NCBI GenBank assembly: GCA_964492235.1
Contig: CAZBJQ010000018.1
Location: 1 to 30,084 of the forward strand
DNA length: 30,084 nt
Direction: 5' to 3'
DNA from: PFL42 sp964492235
Lineage (GTDB): Bacteria; Chloroflexota; Anaerolineae; Anaerolineales; E44-bin32
The notes below the pieces were generated by a model. The model ran no database searches. It was not told the origin of the DNA and saw nothing but the letters and a program-made list of their open reading frames with translations. Positions 1 through 8,030 of this stretch are shown one piece after another. The position numbers and the translations under genes were made by a program. Each line of letters starts with the position of its first letter. The stretch's first letter is position 1.

Positions 1-829
1 GGTGGCCGCGCTTGATGCCGCGCACGTCGCGCCCGGCCGACATCTTCTCACGGCGGAAGCACGGGGTGTAGGCCGTGTAGCGCCGGGGCAGGCTGGCGCC
101 GTCGAGGATGGCATCCATATGCAGACCGGTCAGGGGAACCTCGGCCGTCGGCACCATCCACAGGTCCTCCTCATGATCCCGGTACAAGTTGTCCTCAAAC
201 TTGGGCAGCTGGCCAGCGGCATACAGCGTCTGCCCGCGCACCATGAACGGCGTGTACTTCTCCAGGTAGCCCTGGCGCGAGTGCAGGTCCAGCATCCAAG
301 CGATCAGCGCTCGCTGCAGGCGCGCCCCGGCGCCGCTCAGCACGTAGAAGCGTGACCCGGTGAGTTTCACACCCTGCTCGAAATCCAATATGCCCAGGGC
401 GGGGCCCAGATCCCAGTGTGGCCTGGCCTCGAATCCAAGATCCTCCGGTTGGCCATAGGTGGCGATGACGAGGTTGGCCGATTCGTCCGGCCCGTCCGGC
501 ACCTCGGCCAGCGGTAGATTGGGGATCGTGCTCAGCACGGACTGCAGCTCGGCGTCGACCTGGCGCAGGCGGTCATCAAGCGCATCGATCTGCTCGCCGG
601 CCAGGCGCATGGCCTCGATCTTGGTCGAGCGCTCGGCGGGGTCCTTCTGTTGTCCGATGTCCTTGGAGACGCGGTTGCGCTCGGCCTTGAGAGCCTCGAC
701 TTCGGTCAGGATGCCACGCCGCATGCCGTCGAGGCGCAGGACTTCGTCCAGCGGCGGATCGATGCCGCGGCGAGCCAGCGCCGCTCGGACGCTCTCCGTT
801 TGCTGGCGGATCAGCTGCAGATCCAACAT
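1..829 (-). CDS. serS: Serine--tRNA ligase, N-terminal part (runs off the window)
   Basis: Class II aminoacyl-tRNA synthetase that charges tRNA-Ser (and tRNA-Sec where present) in the cytoplasm. The 276 visible residues begin MLDLQLIRQQTESVRAAL, followed by the long antiparallel coiled-coil tRNA-binding arm (about residues 30-105), then the catalytic core. Class II motif 2 is visible near the left edge as FRREKMSAGRDVRG. The remaining third, including motif 3, lies beyond base 1. The start is the ATG at 829-827, preceded by GGAGGTG at 6-7 nt spacing. Expression should be controlled by the T-box leader directly upstream, which fits the enzyme's substrate. Identity is secure. Confidence 0.97.
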   Translation of the reverse strand, partial: MLDLQLIRQQTESVRAALARRGIDPPLDEVLRLDGMRRGILTEVEALKAERNRVSKDIGQQKDPAERSTKIEAMRLAGEQIDALDDRLRQVDAELQSVLSTIPNLPLAEVPDGPDESANLVIATYGQPEDLGFEARPHWDLGPALGILDFEQGVKLTGSRFYVLSGAGARLQRALIAWMLDLHSRQGYLEKYTPFMVRGQTLYAAGQLPKFEDNLYRDHEEDLWMVPTAEVPLTGLHMDAILDGASLPRRYTAYTPCFRREKMSAGRDVRGIKRGH

Positions 830-851
830 CTCGCACCTCCCCACAAAGACA

Positions 852-883
852 GGCGCCCCCATCGTGCAGGACGAGGGGGCGCC
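852..883 (-). terminator. Attenuator hairpin of the serS T-box
   Basis: GGCGCCCCC (883-875) pairs perfectly with GGGGGCGCC (860-852). The stem is extended inside by TCGT/ACGA, with one bulged base and a 5-nt loop. It follows directly after the T-box core, so forming the antiterminator would disrupt it. The trailing U tract is poor (CTGTCTTTGTGG), so the hairpin may end transcription weakly or may act on ribosome access to the nearby GGAGGTG. Confidence 0.75.
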
Positions 884-1090
884 CGTGGTGCCACCTGCAT
901 TCACTCCGCCGCTGGCGGAGTCTCAACTTCGCGCTAACGGGCGAACCCGATCCCCTTACGGTGTCTCTTCACCCCTGCAGGGATGACGCCCGCCCGGCTG
1001 GGACGGGGGCGGAGAGGAGCACCTCGGGTCGGTTCGCTGCCTTGCACCGGCCGGCAGCTCGCTGCGAAACCGACCCGGGCGAATGTCCGC
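852..1090 (-). promoter_or_regulatory. T-box leader (tRNA-Ser-sensing riboswitch) of serS
   Basis: The serS leader has T-box architecture. A long stem I is formed by GCGGA (1090-1086) with TCCGC (1013-1009) and an inner CGGGTCGGTT/AACCGACCCG helix. Its tip carries GGTGCAAG, resembling the conserved distal loop. The internal loop on the 3' strand contains CTCCTC, giving a plausible UCC or UCU serine specifier around 1018-1013. A stem III-like hairpin CTCCGCC/GGCGGAG lies at 904-920. The T-box core AGGTGGCACCACG is at 896-884, where UGGC complements the GCCA 3' end expected of tRNA-Ser (discriminator G). A competing terminator hairpin follows. By family knowledge, uncharged tRNA-Ser stabilises the antiterminator and turns serS on. 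The fold was done by eye and the specifier choice is tentative. Confidence 0.85.
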
Positions 1091-1117
1091 GCACGTCTGA
1101 CTATTCTTGTTGGCAGA

Positions 1118-1145
1118 ATTATACCGTCGAGCAAGGCGGCGTCAA
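1118..1145 (-). promoter_or_regulatory. serS promoter
   Basis: TTGACG at 1145-1140, a 16-nt spacer and TATAAT at 1123-1118. This is close to the sigma70 consensus. The predicted start near 1111 gives a leader of about 280 nt, enough to hold the whole T-box element. Confidence 0.8.
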
Positions 1146-1193
1146 GCTAGGTCGCCGCAAACCGGGACGGCAAGGCCCGTCTGGCAGCAGCCC

Positions 1194-3020
1194 CTATCCC
1201 CCCACGTAACGATCGACCCGCTTCTCGATGACGGCCATGCTGCCCCGCCAGAAATCGGGCTGGCGCAGGTCGATGCCGAAGCGCCGCGCCAGGTCGGCCG
1301 CCGTGCCGAAGCCGGTGCTGCGCAGCAACGCCTCATAGTCGGGCACGAACTTCACACCCCGCCGTTCATACTCGGCATACAGCCCAAGGCCGAACAGCTG
1401 ACCGAACGCATACGGGAAGTTGTAGTACGACAGGCCGGGACTGTAGTAGTGCGGCTTCCAGGCCCACATGTAGGGGTGGAGGTGCGCCTCATCCAGCCCT
1501 TCGCCGTACGTCTCGCGCTGGCAACGGCGCATGATCTCACACAAGTCATCGGCCGATAGCTCGGCCTGGCGGCGCCTTTCGAAGATTTCGCGCTCGAAGA
1601 GGAACCGGGAGTAGATGTCTACGATCACCTGGGAGCTTCCTACCAGAAACGTCTCGAGAATCACCAGCGAATCTTCCTCGCTCGCGGCCGCCTTCAGGGT
1701 AGCCTCAAGGATCAGGGACTCGTTGAAGATGGAGGCCGTCTCGGCCAGGGTCATCGGCGTGCGCCGCTGCATCATCGTCAGCCCGGCCTGGCACTCATTG
1801 TGGAAGGCGTGACCGAGCTCGTGCGCCAATGTCAGCAACTGGTCCAGCGATCCGTCGAAATTCGCCAGCACGCGGGACTGCTCCAACAGCGGCACCTCCA
1901 TGCAGAAAGCGCCGCTGACCTTTCCATTGCGTGGCTCGGCGTCGATCCAGCCCTCGTCGAACGCCCGCCGGGCGAGACCGGCCAGGCGGGGGCTGAAGGC
2001 GGCGAACTGACCCTGGATGAACTGACGCGCCTGATCATACGAATACCGGTGTTCATCCTTCCCCAGCGGCGCAAACAGGTCCCACCAGGCCAGGCGCTCC
2101 TTCCCCAGCCGCTTGGCCTTGGCAAGGAAGTAGCGCCGGAACATCGGGAAAGACTGGCGCATCACGCCATGCATGGCCTCCAGAGTCTCCCGATCGATAC
2201 GGGCCTGATCCAGGGCGCTGTGGAGCGAGTCCTCCCGGCCGCGGCGCCGGTACAGGGTATTGACGGCGCCCTTGACTCCGTTCATGCAGGCCGCCAGAGG
2301 TTCTCGCACGCCTTCCCAGGCATGGATTTCAGCCTCGAATGCCCGCCGCCGGACATCTTCGTCCGCGTCGAATCAGACGATGTTCTGCAGGACGCTCATC
2401 GGCAGCTGTTCGGTGCGGCCATCCCGGTCGAAGGCGACCATGACCTGGGAGGTGACCATGCCCTGCAGCTTCTCCCAGGCGCTGCCCCCGCTGAGCGAGA
2501 GCTCAGCGGCCAGCGTCTCCTCGGCCTCCGACATCAGGTAGCGGCTCTGTGAAACGATCTCCTCCAGGCTGAACACATGCTCGGCGGCGGCCGGGCTGTG
2601 CTCCGCCAGAGCCCGGGAATCGAGGCCGGTCTCGGCGATCAAGCCCATCCAGGCTTTGAATCGCATCTCCTGGGTCTCAATCCGGACTCCCAGGAGTTCG
2701 AGCTCCGAGGTGCGCCGCTTGGCAAGGGTGTTGAAAGAGTCCGTCGACACGAACCCGTAGGCGTAGGCCTGCAGCGTGGCGAAGGTCAGCGCCAGGCGGT
2801 TGCTCCCCGCCAGGTAGGCCTCCACCACCTGGGCGGCCTCCAGCGCCGACGACGGAGTCCACCCGCCGCGGCGGATGTTCCGGTCATCCAGATACACATC
2901 GAGTGCCGCCACCTGATCTTTCACGTCTTGAAACGCCTGCTGGAACTCCGGGCTCTCCAGCCCGGGGTAGATGCTTTCCAGGTTCCAGCGTGGAAGGGGG
3001 CCGATACTTCGTCCGGTCAT
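1194..3020 (-). pseudogene. pepF: M3-family oligoendopeptidase F interrupted by one in-frame TGA
   Basis: Zinc metallopeptidase that degrades short peptides in the cytoplasm. The frame is continuous from ATG 3020 to TGA 1194 (608 codons, normal for PepF) except for a TGA at 2375-2373, codon 216. Sequence on both sides fits the family: residues 1-215 form the N-terminal helical domain, and reading resumes immediately as FDADEDVRRRAFEAE with no shift. The catalytic site lies after the stop: H400-E-L-G-H404 with a third zinc ligand probably E427 in ETAS. ATG 3020 has GAGGAG about 10 nt upstream; an earlier in-frame TTG at 3041 has less support. The stop could be a real nonsense mutation, a sequencing or assembly error, or read-through. 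TGA is an ordinary stop elsewhere in this window, so genome-wide recoding is excluded. If real, the upstream product lacks the catalytic motif. The downstream half could only be made from an internal start such as GTG 2309. Confidence 0.85.
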
Positions 3021-3149
3021 TGCCAGGGGTCTCCTCGCCAATCGTCTGGGCGGCTGTCGGGCGCCTGTGCGGGCCCCCCGGAAGGCGGACGACGTTCTGT
3101 CGTCAAGCGCCCGCCGGACGGGTTTGGCCTGATGCTCCGGGATGGCAGC

Positions 3150-3184
3150 ACCTTACCTGCGTTGGCGGGAATCGTCAACGCAGG
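3150..3184 (-). promoter_or_regulatory. Candidate pepF promoter with overlapping inverted-repeat operator
   Basis: TTGACG at 3178-3173, 17-nt spacer, TAAGGT at 3155-3150 on the minus strand. A perfect 9-bp inverted repeat, CCTGCGTTG (3156-3164) and CAACGCAGG (3176-3184) separated by 11 nt, covers the spacer and the -35 box. That placement is typical of a repressor site. No cognate regulator is visible in the window. Confidence 0.5.
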
Positions 3185-3255
3185 CTGACAGCCTCGCCCC
3201 GGGCGGGGGGTTCGGCGCTCGGGTTTCCTCCGGCTGCCGGGCCACCCGCGCACCT

Positions 3256-3315
3256 TTGACATTCTCCGGTGGGGGCCTTATCCTTGCGGTGACCCCCCAC
3301 AGGTCAGGATACAAT
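3256..3315 (+). promoter_or_regulatory. Promoter region of the serine-palmitoyltransferase-like operon
   Basis: Two candidates. The first has TTGACA at 3256-3261, a 17-nt spacer and TATCCT at 3279-3284. The second is a -10-like TACAAT at 3310-3315 inside GGATACAATC, without a well-placed -35 box. Either would drive the plus-strand genes from 3387. The leader would be roughly 65-100 nt. Confidence 0.55.
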
Positions 3316-3386
3316 CGGACGAACCCAGGCGCCGCGCGGGCGTCTGGCCTGGCACAGGTCGCAGGTCTCTGGAGGAGAGCGAGCCC

Positions 3387-4568
3387 ATGGATATCTTCGA
3401 GAAGTGCCTCGGGTTCACGCAGGCCAAGATGGCCAAGGCGATGGGGATCTACCCGTACTTCACCGTCCTGGATGACACCGAGGGCACCGAGGTCCTGATC
3501 GAAGGCCGGCGGGTGCTGATGATCGGCTCCAACAACTATCTCGGGCTTACGACCGATCCCCGGGTTCGTCAGGCCTCGATTGACGCCGTCAAGCGTTTCG
3601 GCACGAGCTGCACAGGCTCGCGATTTCTCAACGGCAACCTGCGGCTGCATCAGGAACTCGAGGCCCAGCTGGCCGACTACGTCGGGAAGGAAACAGCGCT
3701 GGTGTTCAGCACCGGCTTTCAGGTCAACCTGGGCGTGATCTCCTGCCTAGTCCAGAAGGGCGACGTGGTCGTCGCCGACAAGGATGACCACGCCAGCATC
3801 GTCGACGGCTGCATGCTGGCTCTCGGCGAAATGCGCCGCTTCAACCACAACGACCTCGACCACCTGGACCGAGTGCTGGCGGGAATCGACGAGAAGGCCG
3901 GCCGGATGGTGGTTGTCGACGGGGTATACAGCATGGGCGGCGACTTGGCGCCGCTGCCCGAGATGGTCCCGGTCTGCCAGAAGCACGCGGCGCGCCTGAT
4001 GGTCGACGATGCCCATAGCCTGGGGGTGATGGGCGGCGGCCGAGGCACGGCCGCGCACTTCGGGCTTACCGATCAGGTCGACCTGATCATGGGCACCTTC
4101 AGCAAGTCCTTCGCCTCCCTCGGCGGATTCATCGCCGGCGACGACGACATCATCCATTACATCCAGCACCACGCCCGCTCGCTGATCTTTAGCGCTTCGA
4201 TGCCGGCCTCCAACGTTGCCGCCGTCATGGCCTCGCTCGAGATCATGAAGAACGAGCCGGAGCGCATTGACCGGCTGTGGCATGTGACCGAGCGCATGCG
4301 CACCGGCCTGAAAGCCGCCGGCTTCAACACCGGCCCCAGCGTGACCCCGGTCATCCCGATCATCATGGGCGAAATGGAAAAGACGATCACCGCCTGGAAT
4401 CTGTGCTTCCAGCGCGGCCTGTACACCAACGCCGTCATCCCGCCGGGCGTGCCGGCCGACCAGTGCCTGCTGCGCACCAGCTACATGGCCACCCATACCG
4501 ACGAGCAGATCGATCGCGCCCTGGAGATCCTGTGCGGCGTCGGCCGGGAGCTCGAGCTGATTGCCTGA
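3387..4568 (+). CDS. Serine palmitoyltransferase-like alpha-oxoamine synthase
   Basis: PLP-dependent enzyme of the alpha-oxoamine synthase family, which condenses an amino acid with an acyl-CoA or acyl-ACP with loss of CO2. The 393 residues show GSNNYLGLT, GTSCTGSRFLNGNLRLHQ, FSTGFQVNLG, DGVYSMGGDLAPLPE, the cofactor-binding DDAHSLG and the Schiff-base lysine K240 in GTFSKSFASLGGF. The lysine motif is of the serine palmitoyltransferase type (GTFSKS..GGF) rather than that of Kbl (GTLGKALGG) or BioF. The ending NEPERIDRLW...SYMATHT also resembles bacterial SPTs as I know them. The likely reaction is serine plus acyl thioester to 3-ketosphinganine, but 2-amino-3-ketobutyrate CoA ligase or BioF activity cannot be excluded. 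The ATG follows GGAGGAGAG. The next gene overlaps it by 8 nt, supporting an operon. Confidence 0.85.
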   Translation: MDIFEKCLGFTQAKMAKAMGIYPYFTVLDDTEGTEVLIEGRRVLMIGSNNYLGLTTDPRVRQASIDAVKRFGTSCTGSRFLNGNLRLHQELEAQLADYVGKETALVFSTGFQVNLGVISCLVQKGDVVVADKDDHASIVDGCMLALGEMRRFNHNDLDHLDRVLAGIDEKAGRMVVVDGVYSMGGDLAPLPEMVPVCQKHAARLMVDDAHSLGVMGGGRGTAAHFGLTDQVDLIMGTFSKSFASLGGFIAGDDDIIHYIQHHARSLIFSASMPASNVAAVMASLEIMKNEPERIDRLWHVTERMRTGLKAAGFNTGPSVTPVIPIIMGEMEKTITAWNLCFQRGLYTNAVIPPGVPADQCLLRTSYMATHTDEQIDRALEILCGVGRELELIA

Positions 4569-5565
4569 GACTGTCCTGGTCACCGGTGCTAACGGCTTCA
4601 TCGGCGCGGCCTTGTGCCGCGCCTTGCTCGCTCGGGGCCACCCGGTCCGCGCCTTCCACCGTCCGACCTCGTCGACGCAGGCGCTCGCCGAAATGGACCT
4701 GACCCGATTCATCGGGGATATCCTCCAGCCGGACAGCCTGTCTGCTGCCATGGACGGTGTGGCGTGGGTGTTCCACACCGCCGCCGAATCGGCCTACTGG
4801 CGGAATCCGGATCAAGTAATCGAGACTGCCGTCCAGGGCACGAAAAACGTCGTCATGGCGGCACGCGACGCCGGTGTGCGCCGGGTGGTGATGACCAGTT
4901 CCCTGGCGGCGTTGGGCGTGCCTGTGGCAGGTGAGCTGCTGGATGAAAGCCACACCTTCAACTTGCCGGCCGACCGATTCCCATACGGCTACGCTAAGCA
5001 CCTGTCCGAGCAGGAAGCGCTCCGCCTCGCCGCCGGTGGCGAGACGGAAGTGGTTATCGTCAATCCTACGGCTGTGTTTGGAGCGGGCGATGACAAACCG
5101 ATCAGCGGATCGCTGATCATCGAAGCGGCCCGCGGGCTGGGGTTCGTGTATGTCGCCGGCGGATGGAATGTGGTTCACATTGACGACGTCGTCGCCGGCC
5201 ATCTGGCGGCAGCCGCCCGCGGCCGGCCGGGCGAGCGCTACCTGCTGGGCGGCGAGAACCTGACGCACCGCGAGACATTGGCGATCGTCGACCAGGTCGT
5301 CGGCCGCCGGCCGCCGTGGCTGCGCCTTCCCGGCTGGAGCGTCCCGCTGCTGGCGGCGTTGATCGACGGACTGCGGAGTGTCGTGACGCTGCCCATGGAC
5401 GGCAACCAGCTGCGCATGACCCGCTTCCGGCTGTTCTGCGACACTTCCAAGGCGCAGGGCGAACTGGGTCTGGCGCCCCCCAGGCTATTTTTCCAGGCAG
5501 CGCAAGAGGCGTATGATTACTACTTGCGCCAAGGGATGCTTGCGCCCCGCCAGCGGGCAACCTAG
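4561..5565 (+). CDS. NAD(P)-dependent extended SDR (epimerase/reductase), possible ketosphingolipid reductase
   Basis: Extended short-chain dehydrogenase of 334 residues. The nucleotide-binding TGANGFIG is at residues 8-15, the serine region MTSSLAALG near 117, and the catalytic Y142-G-Y-A-K146. It resembles dihydroflavonol-reductase/HpnA-type enzymes. It starts at TTG 4561, inside the end of the upstream gene, with GGGAG about 10 nt before; no in-frame ATG fits the Rossmann N-terminus. Tight overlap with a serine-palmitoyltransferase-like gene suggests it reduces the keto product. This parallels CerR, the SDR that acts with Spt in Caulobacter ceramide synthesis. That role is inferred from context; the fold alone would also allow sugar or steroid-like substrates. 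Confidence 0.85.
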   Translation: MPETVLVTGANGFIGAALCRALLARGHPVRAFHRPTSSTQALAEMDLTRFIGDILQPDSLSAAMDGVAWVFHTAAESAYWRNPDQVIETAVQGTKNVVMAARDAGVRRVVMTSSLAALGVPVAGELLDESHTFNLPADRFPYGYAKHLSEQEALRLAAGGETEVVIVNPTAVFGAGDDKPISGSLIIEAARGLGFVYVAGGWNVVHIDDVVAGHLAAAARGRPGERYLLGGENLTHRETLAIVDQVVGRRPPWLRLPGWSVPLLAALIDGLRSVVTLPMDGNQLRMTRFRLFCDTSKAQGELGLAPPRLFFQAAQEAYDYYLRQGMLAPRQRAT

Positions 5566-5588
5566 CTCGACACGGAGTCCAATCCAAT

Positions 5589-6644
5589 ATGCATGAGAAA
5601 CCGCCAGCAATGGTCGCTACGGCGTTTCCTCCGCCCTATCCCGCCAGCTGGGTCGACCGGCTCACCGATGGGGTCGACCGGTTACCCATACCGTGGTGGC
5701 TGTTCTATGTCCTGATGGCGCTACCCATCAATGGCGCGGTTGCCTTCGTCCTGTGGCAAACAGGCGTCTACGCCGCTGTGGGATTCCACCCGATGCAGGT
5801 CTTCCTGCCGTCGCTTCCGGTTTACTTCCTCGCTCTCACGCATGGCTTGGACCATGTCGCCGCGTCCTCGATGACGCGGTTCCGGCCAGCCTTCCGCGGC
5901 GACGACGGGGCCTTTGCTGCCGCCGTGTACCGCCTGACGACCCTTCCAGCACGGACGGCGCTCGTCTTCCCGGTCGTGGCCGCGCTTGTCAGCGTGCCCT
6001 TCGGCCGGTGGGAGATGGCCTCGCTTCAGATGGGCGGGCTTGACCATGTCCCCGTCCTCTTCCTTTCCGTTCTGGGTTACTTCTACCTGGTGGCGTACGT
6101 GTTCTTCTATCACACCTGGCACCAGCTCCGGGAGATTCACCGCCTCCACCGTGACCATGCCGAAGTCCGGCTGGGTCGGGTGGGTCCGCTCTATGCACTG
6201 TCGCGGGTGACGAGCTTGACAGCGCTCGGGCTCGTCCTCAACAACTACGGCTGGTTCTTGGCCCAGCCCGGGCTGAATCCGAATAACCCGGTGACCCTTT
6301 TGGAGGGCGGCTCCAATCTCCTGATGGCCCTCATCGTCTTTGTTTGGCCCCTCTGGGGCGCCCACCGCCTGCTCACCGAGGCGAAGGATGCGGCGCTTAC
6401 CGATCTCGCCGCCCGCAAGGAGTCGGCGCGAGCGCAGCTTCATCACGCCGTGGACGGCGGCACGCTTGAGCGTGTCGATCCGCTCCACAAGGCGCTCGAG
6501 GCGCTTCAGGCGGAGTACTCCGAGCTGACCAAGGTGCCCACCTGGCCATGGTCACCCGGGACGCTGCGCAACCTGATGGGCGCCGTCCTCCTGCCAATGT
6601 TCCTGTGGCTGATCCAGTACGGATTGCAGAGGCTGTTGGGATGA
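5589..6644 (+). CDS. Multi-pass membrane protein of unknown family, copy 1
   Basis: Unrecognised 351-residue integral membrane protein with about seven hydrophobic segments (roughly residues 36-58, 66-86, 120-138, 153-177, 205-227, 240-260 and 327-348). The N-terminal motif is PPYPASWVDRLTDGVDRLP. After TM4 comes a histidine-rich stretch YHTWHQLREIHRLH (H175, H178, H184, H187), then a loop into a segment with NNYGW (218-222). FVWPLWGAHR (251-260) follows, then a probable helical region (about 262-315) and the ending TWPWSPGTLRNLM...WLIQYGLQRLLG. The next gene is its paralog, sharing all of these motifs. ATG 5589 has GGAG about 11 nt upstream and lies 23 nt after the SDR gene. The histidines could bind metal or heme, or simply line a cytoplasmic helix; the function is unknown. 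Confidence 0.85.
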   Translation: MHEKPPAMVATAFPPPYPASWVDRLTDGVDRLPIPWWLFYVLMALPINGAVAFVLWQTGVYAAVGFHPMQVFLPSLPVYFLALTHGLDHVAASSMTRFRPAFRGDDGAFAAAVYRLTTLPARTALVFPVVAALVSVPFGRWEMASLQMGGLDHVPVLFLSVLGYFYLVAYVFFYHTWHQLREIHRLHRDHAEVRLGRVGPLYALSRVTSLTALGLVLNNYGWFLAQPGLNPNNPVTLLEGGSNLLMALIVFVWPLWGAHRLLTEAKDAALTDLAARKESARAQLHHAVDGGTLERVDPLHKALEALQAEYSELTKVPTWPWSPGTLRNLMGAVLLPMFLWLIQYGLQRLLG

Positions 6645-7753
6645 CGCGCCGCCAAACGTCCTCAGCTCGCCCCCGTCCGCAGGCTCCGTCGCCGAGCTCT
6701 GCAGCGATGCCACCCGAGCCACTTTCGTTCTCCCCTCCCTATGCGCCCAGCTGGGTCGACGGGCTGACCGCCTGGGTCGACCGTCTTCCCGGGGCAACTT
6801 GGGTGTTCTACGTCTCGGTCGGCGGCGCGTACACGCTGTTCTTCCTGCTGGCGCAGGCGAGGTTGGGGGCCAGCGACGCCTCGCACGTCATCCCCCGGAT
6901 CTTCTTCGCCCTGCAGCCCGTTTACTGTCTGGCTGTCATCCATTCTCTCGACCGGGTGGCACAGGCCGCCGCTGGCCGATACTTTGGCTCTCGTCCGGAG
7001 GCGAGCGGCGTGGCCCATGCCTTCCGCTACATGCTGACAACCCTGCCGCGCTGGCCGACTTTGATCGCCAGCGTGGGTGCGACATTCGTCGTGCTCTGGT
7101 TTCTTCTTACGGGAGGAGTAGAACAGGTCGCCAGCCTCGGTTTGGCGACAACGCCTGCTGGCCTGGCGCTGGTGGCCGTGCACTTTGGCGTGATGTGGCT
7201 CTTGCTGGGCGCCCTGATCTACCATACCTTCCACCAGCTGCGGACCGTCCACCAGATCTACGCCAGGCATCCGGTGGCCGACATCTACGCTTCCGAACCG
7301 TACCATGCATTCACCGGCCTGGCATTGCGCACGGCATTGCTGATTACGCTCAACAACTATGGCTGGGTTGTCGCCGATCCAGCCACACTGCGCAACCCCT
7401 TCAGCTTTGGCCTGACGGTGTTCCTCGCCGGGCTGGCCCTGCTCATGTTCGTGTGGCCCTTGTGGGGTGCCCATCGGATGCTGGATTCATCGAAGGCCAG
7501 CGCCCTGGCAGAGAACGCAGCGCATTTCAAAGAGGTCGCCGCGGAACTCCACCGCCGCCTCGATGCACGCAAAGTCACCGGCATGGACGAGCTGAACAAG
7601 TCACTGGCCAGCCTCGAGATCGAACGCACGGCGTTGACTCGGGTCGCTACCTGGCCATGGCAACCCGGGACATTCCGCGGCCTGGTGGCGGCCCTCGGCC
7701 TGCCGATCGCCATCTGGCTGATCCAATACCTCTTGCAGAGGCTGCTGGGATGA
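6641..7753 (+). CDS. Multi-pass membrane protein of unknown family, copy 2
   Basis: A 370-residue paralog of the preceding gene. It has a longer proline/serine-rich N-terminus, then PPYAPSWVDGLTAWVDRLPG, about seven hydrophobic segments, YHTFHQLRTVHQIY (H195, H198, H204), NNYGW (238-242), FVWPLWGAHR (270-279), a charged helical region and TWPWQPGTFRGLV...WLIQYLLQRLLG. The start is ATG 6641 in an ATGA overlap with the stop of copy 1, so the two are probably translationally coupled and may form a heteromer. Homologous positions are spread along the whole length, while the hydrophobic segments themselves have diverged considerably, indicating an old duplication rather than an assembly artefact. 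Confidence 0.85.
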   Translation: MTRRQTSSARPRPQAPSPSSAAMPPEPLSFSPPYAPSWVDGLTAWVDRLPGATWVFYVSVGGAYTLFFLLAQARLGASDASHVIPRIFFALQPVYCLAVIHSLDRVAQAAAGRYFGSRPEASGVAHAFRYMLTTLPRWPTLIASVGATFVVLWFLLTGGVEQVASLGLATTPAGLALVAVHFGVMWLLLGALIYHTFHQLRTVHQIYARHPVADIYASEPYHAFTGLALRTALLITLNNYGWVVADPATLRNPFSFGLTVFLAGLALLMFVWPLWGAHRMLDSSKASALAENAAHFKEVAAELHRRLDARKVTGMDELNKSLASLEIERTALTRVATWPWQPGTFRGLVAALGLPIAIWLIQYLLQRLLG

Positions 7754-8025
7754 GGCGATCCACAGCCCCCCGCCCACCTCGCCGCGAACCCGACGCCAAG
7801 TCCGGGGCCGCGCCGGCCGCCGCGGCGCCCTTCGTGCCGCCCTACGCGCCGAGCTGGTTCGACCGCCTCAAGCGACGGGTCGAAAGGGTGCCAGGCCCCT
7901 ACTGGCTGGCATATGTCGTGCTCGGCATGGTCTTTTTCGCCGCCGAAACGGCACTGCACGTCGGCCCACCTCTGCCCTTGTTTGACCCCGCCCTTTGCCC
8001 CGCCGAGCATCACAGTGCGTCATGA
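7750..8025 (+). pseudogene. Truncated third copy of the membrane protein family
   Basis: 91-residue ORF whose N-terminal half repeats the family start: VPPYAPSWFDRLKRRVERVP followed by the first hydrophobic segment (about residues 48-66). It then diverges into HVGPPLPLFDPALC and ends at TGA 8023-8025. No other frame downstream continues the homology, so about three quarters of the gene is absent. The start is again an ATGA overlap with the previous gene. It is most likely a remnant left by deletion. A functional single-TM derivative is possible, since the coupling to its neighbours is intact. Confidence 0.65.
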
Positions 8026-8030
8026 GTGAT

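Noticed and set aside
2350..2375. Selenocysteine codon in pepF as a firm call
   Set aside because: The hairpin is short and too close to the TGA, the position is not catalytic, and no selenoprotein machinery is visible. It is reported only as an open question.
3387..4568. Call as 2-amino-3-ketobutyrate CoA ligase (kbl) or BioF
   Set aside because: The lysine motif GTFSKSFASLGGF and flanking sequence are of the serine palmitoyltransferase type, and no threonine dehydrogenase or biotin gene is adjacent. It is kept as an alternative only.
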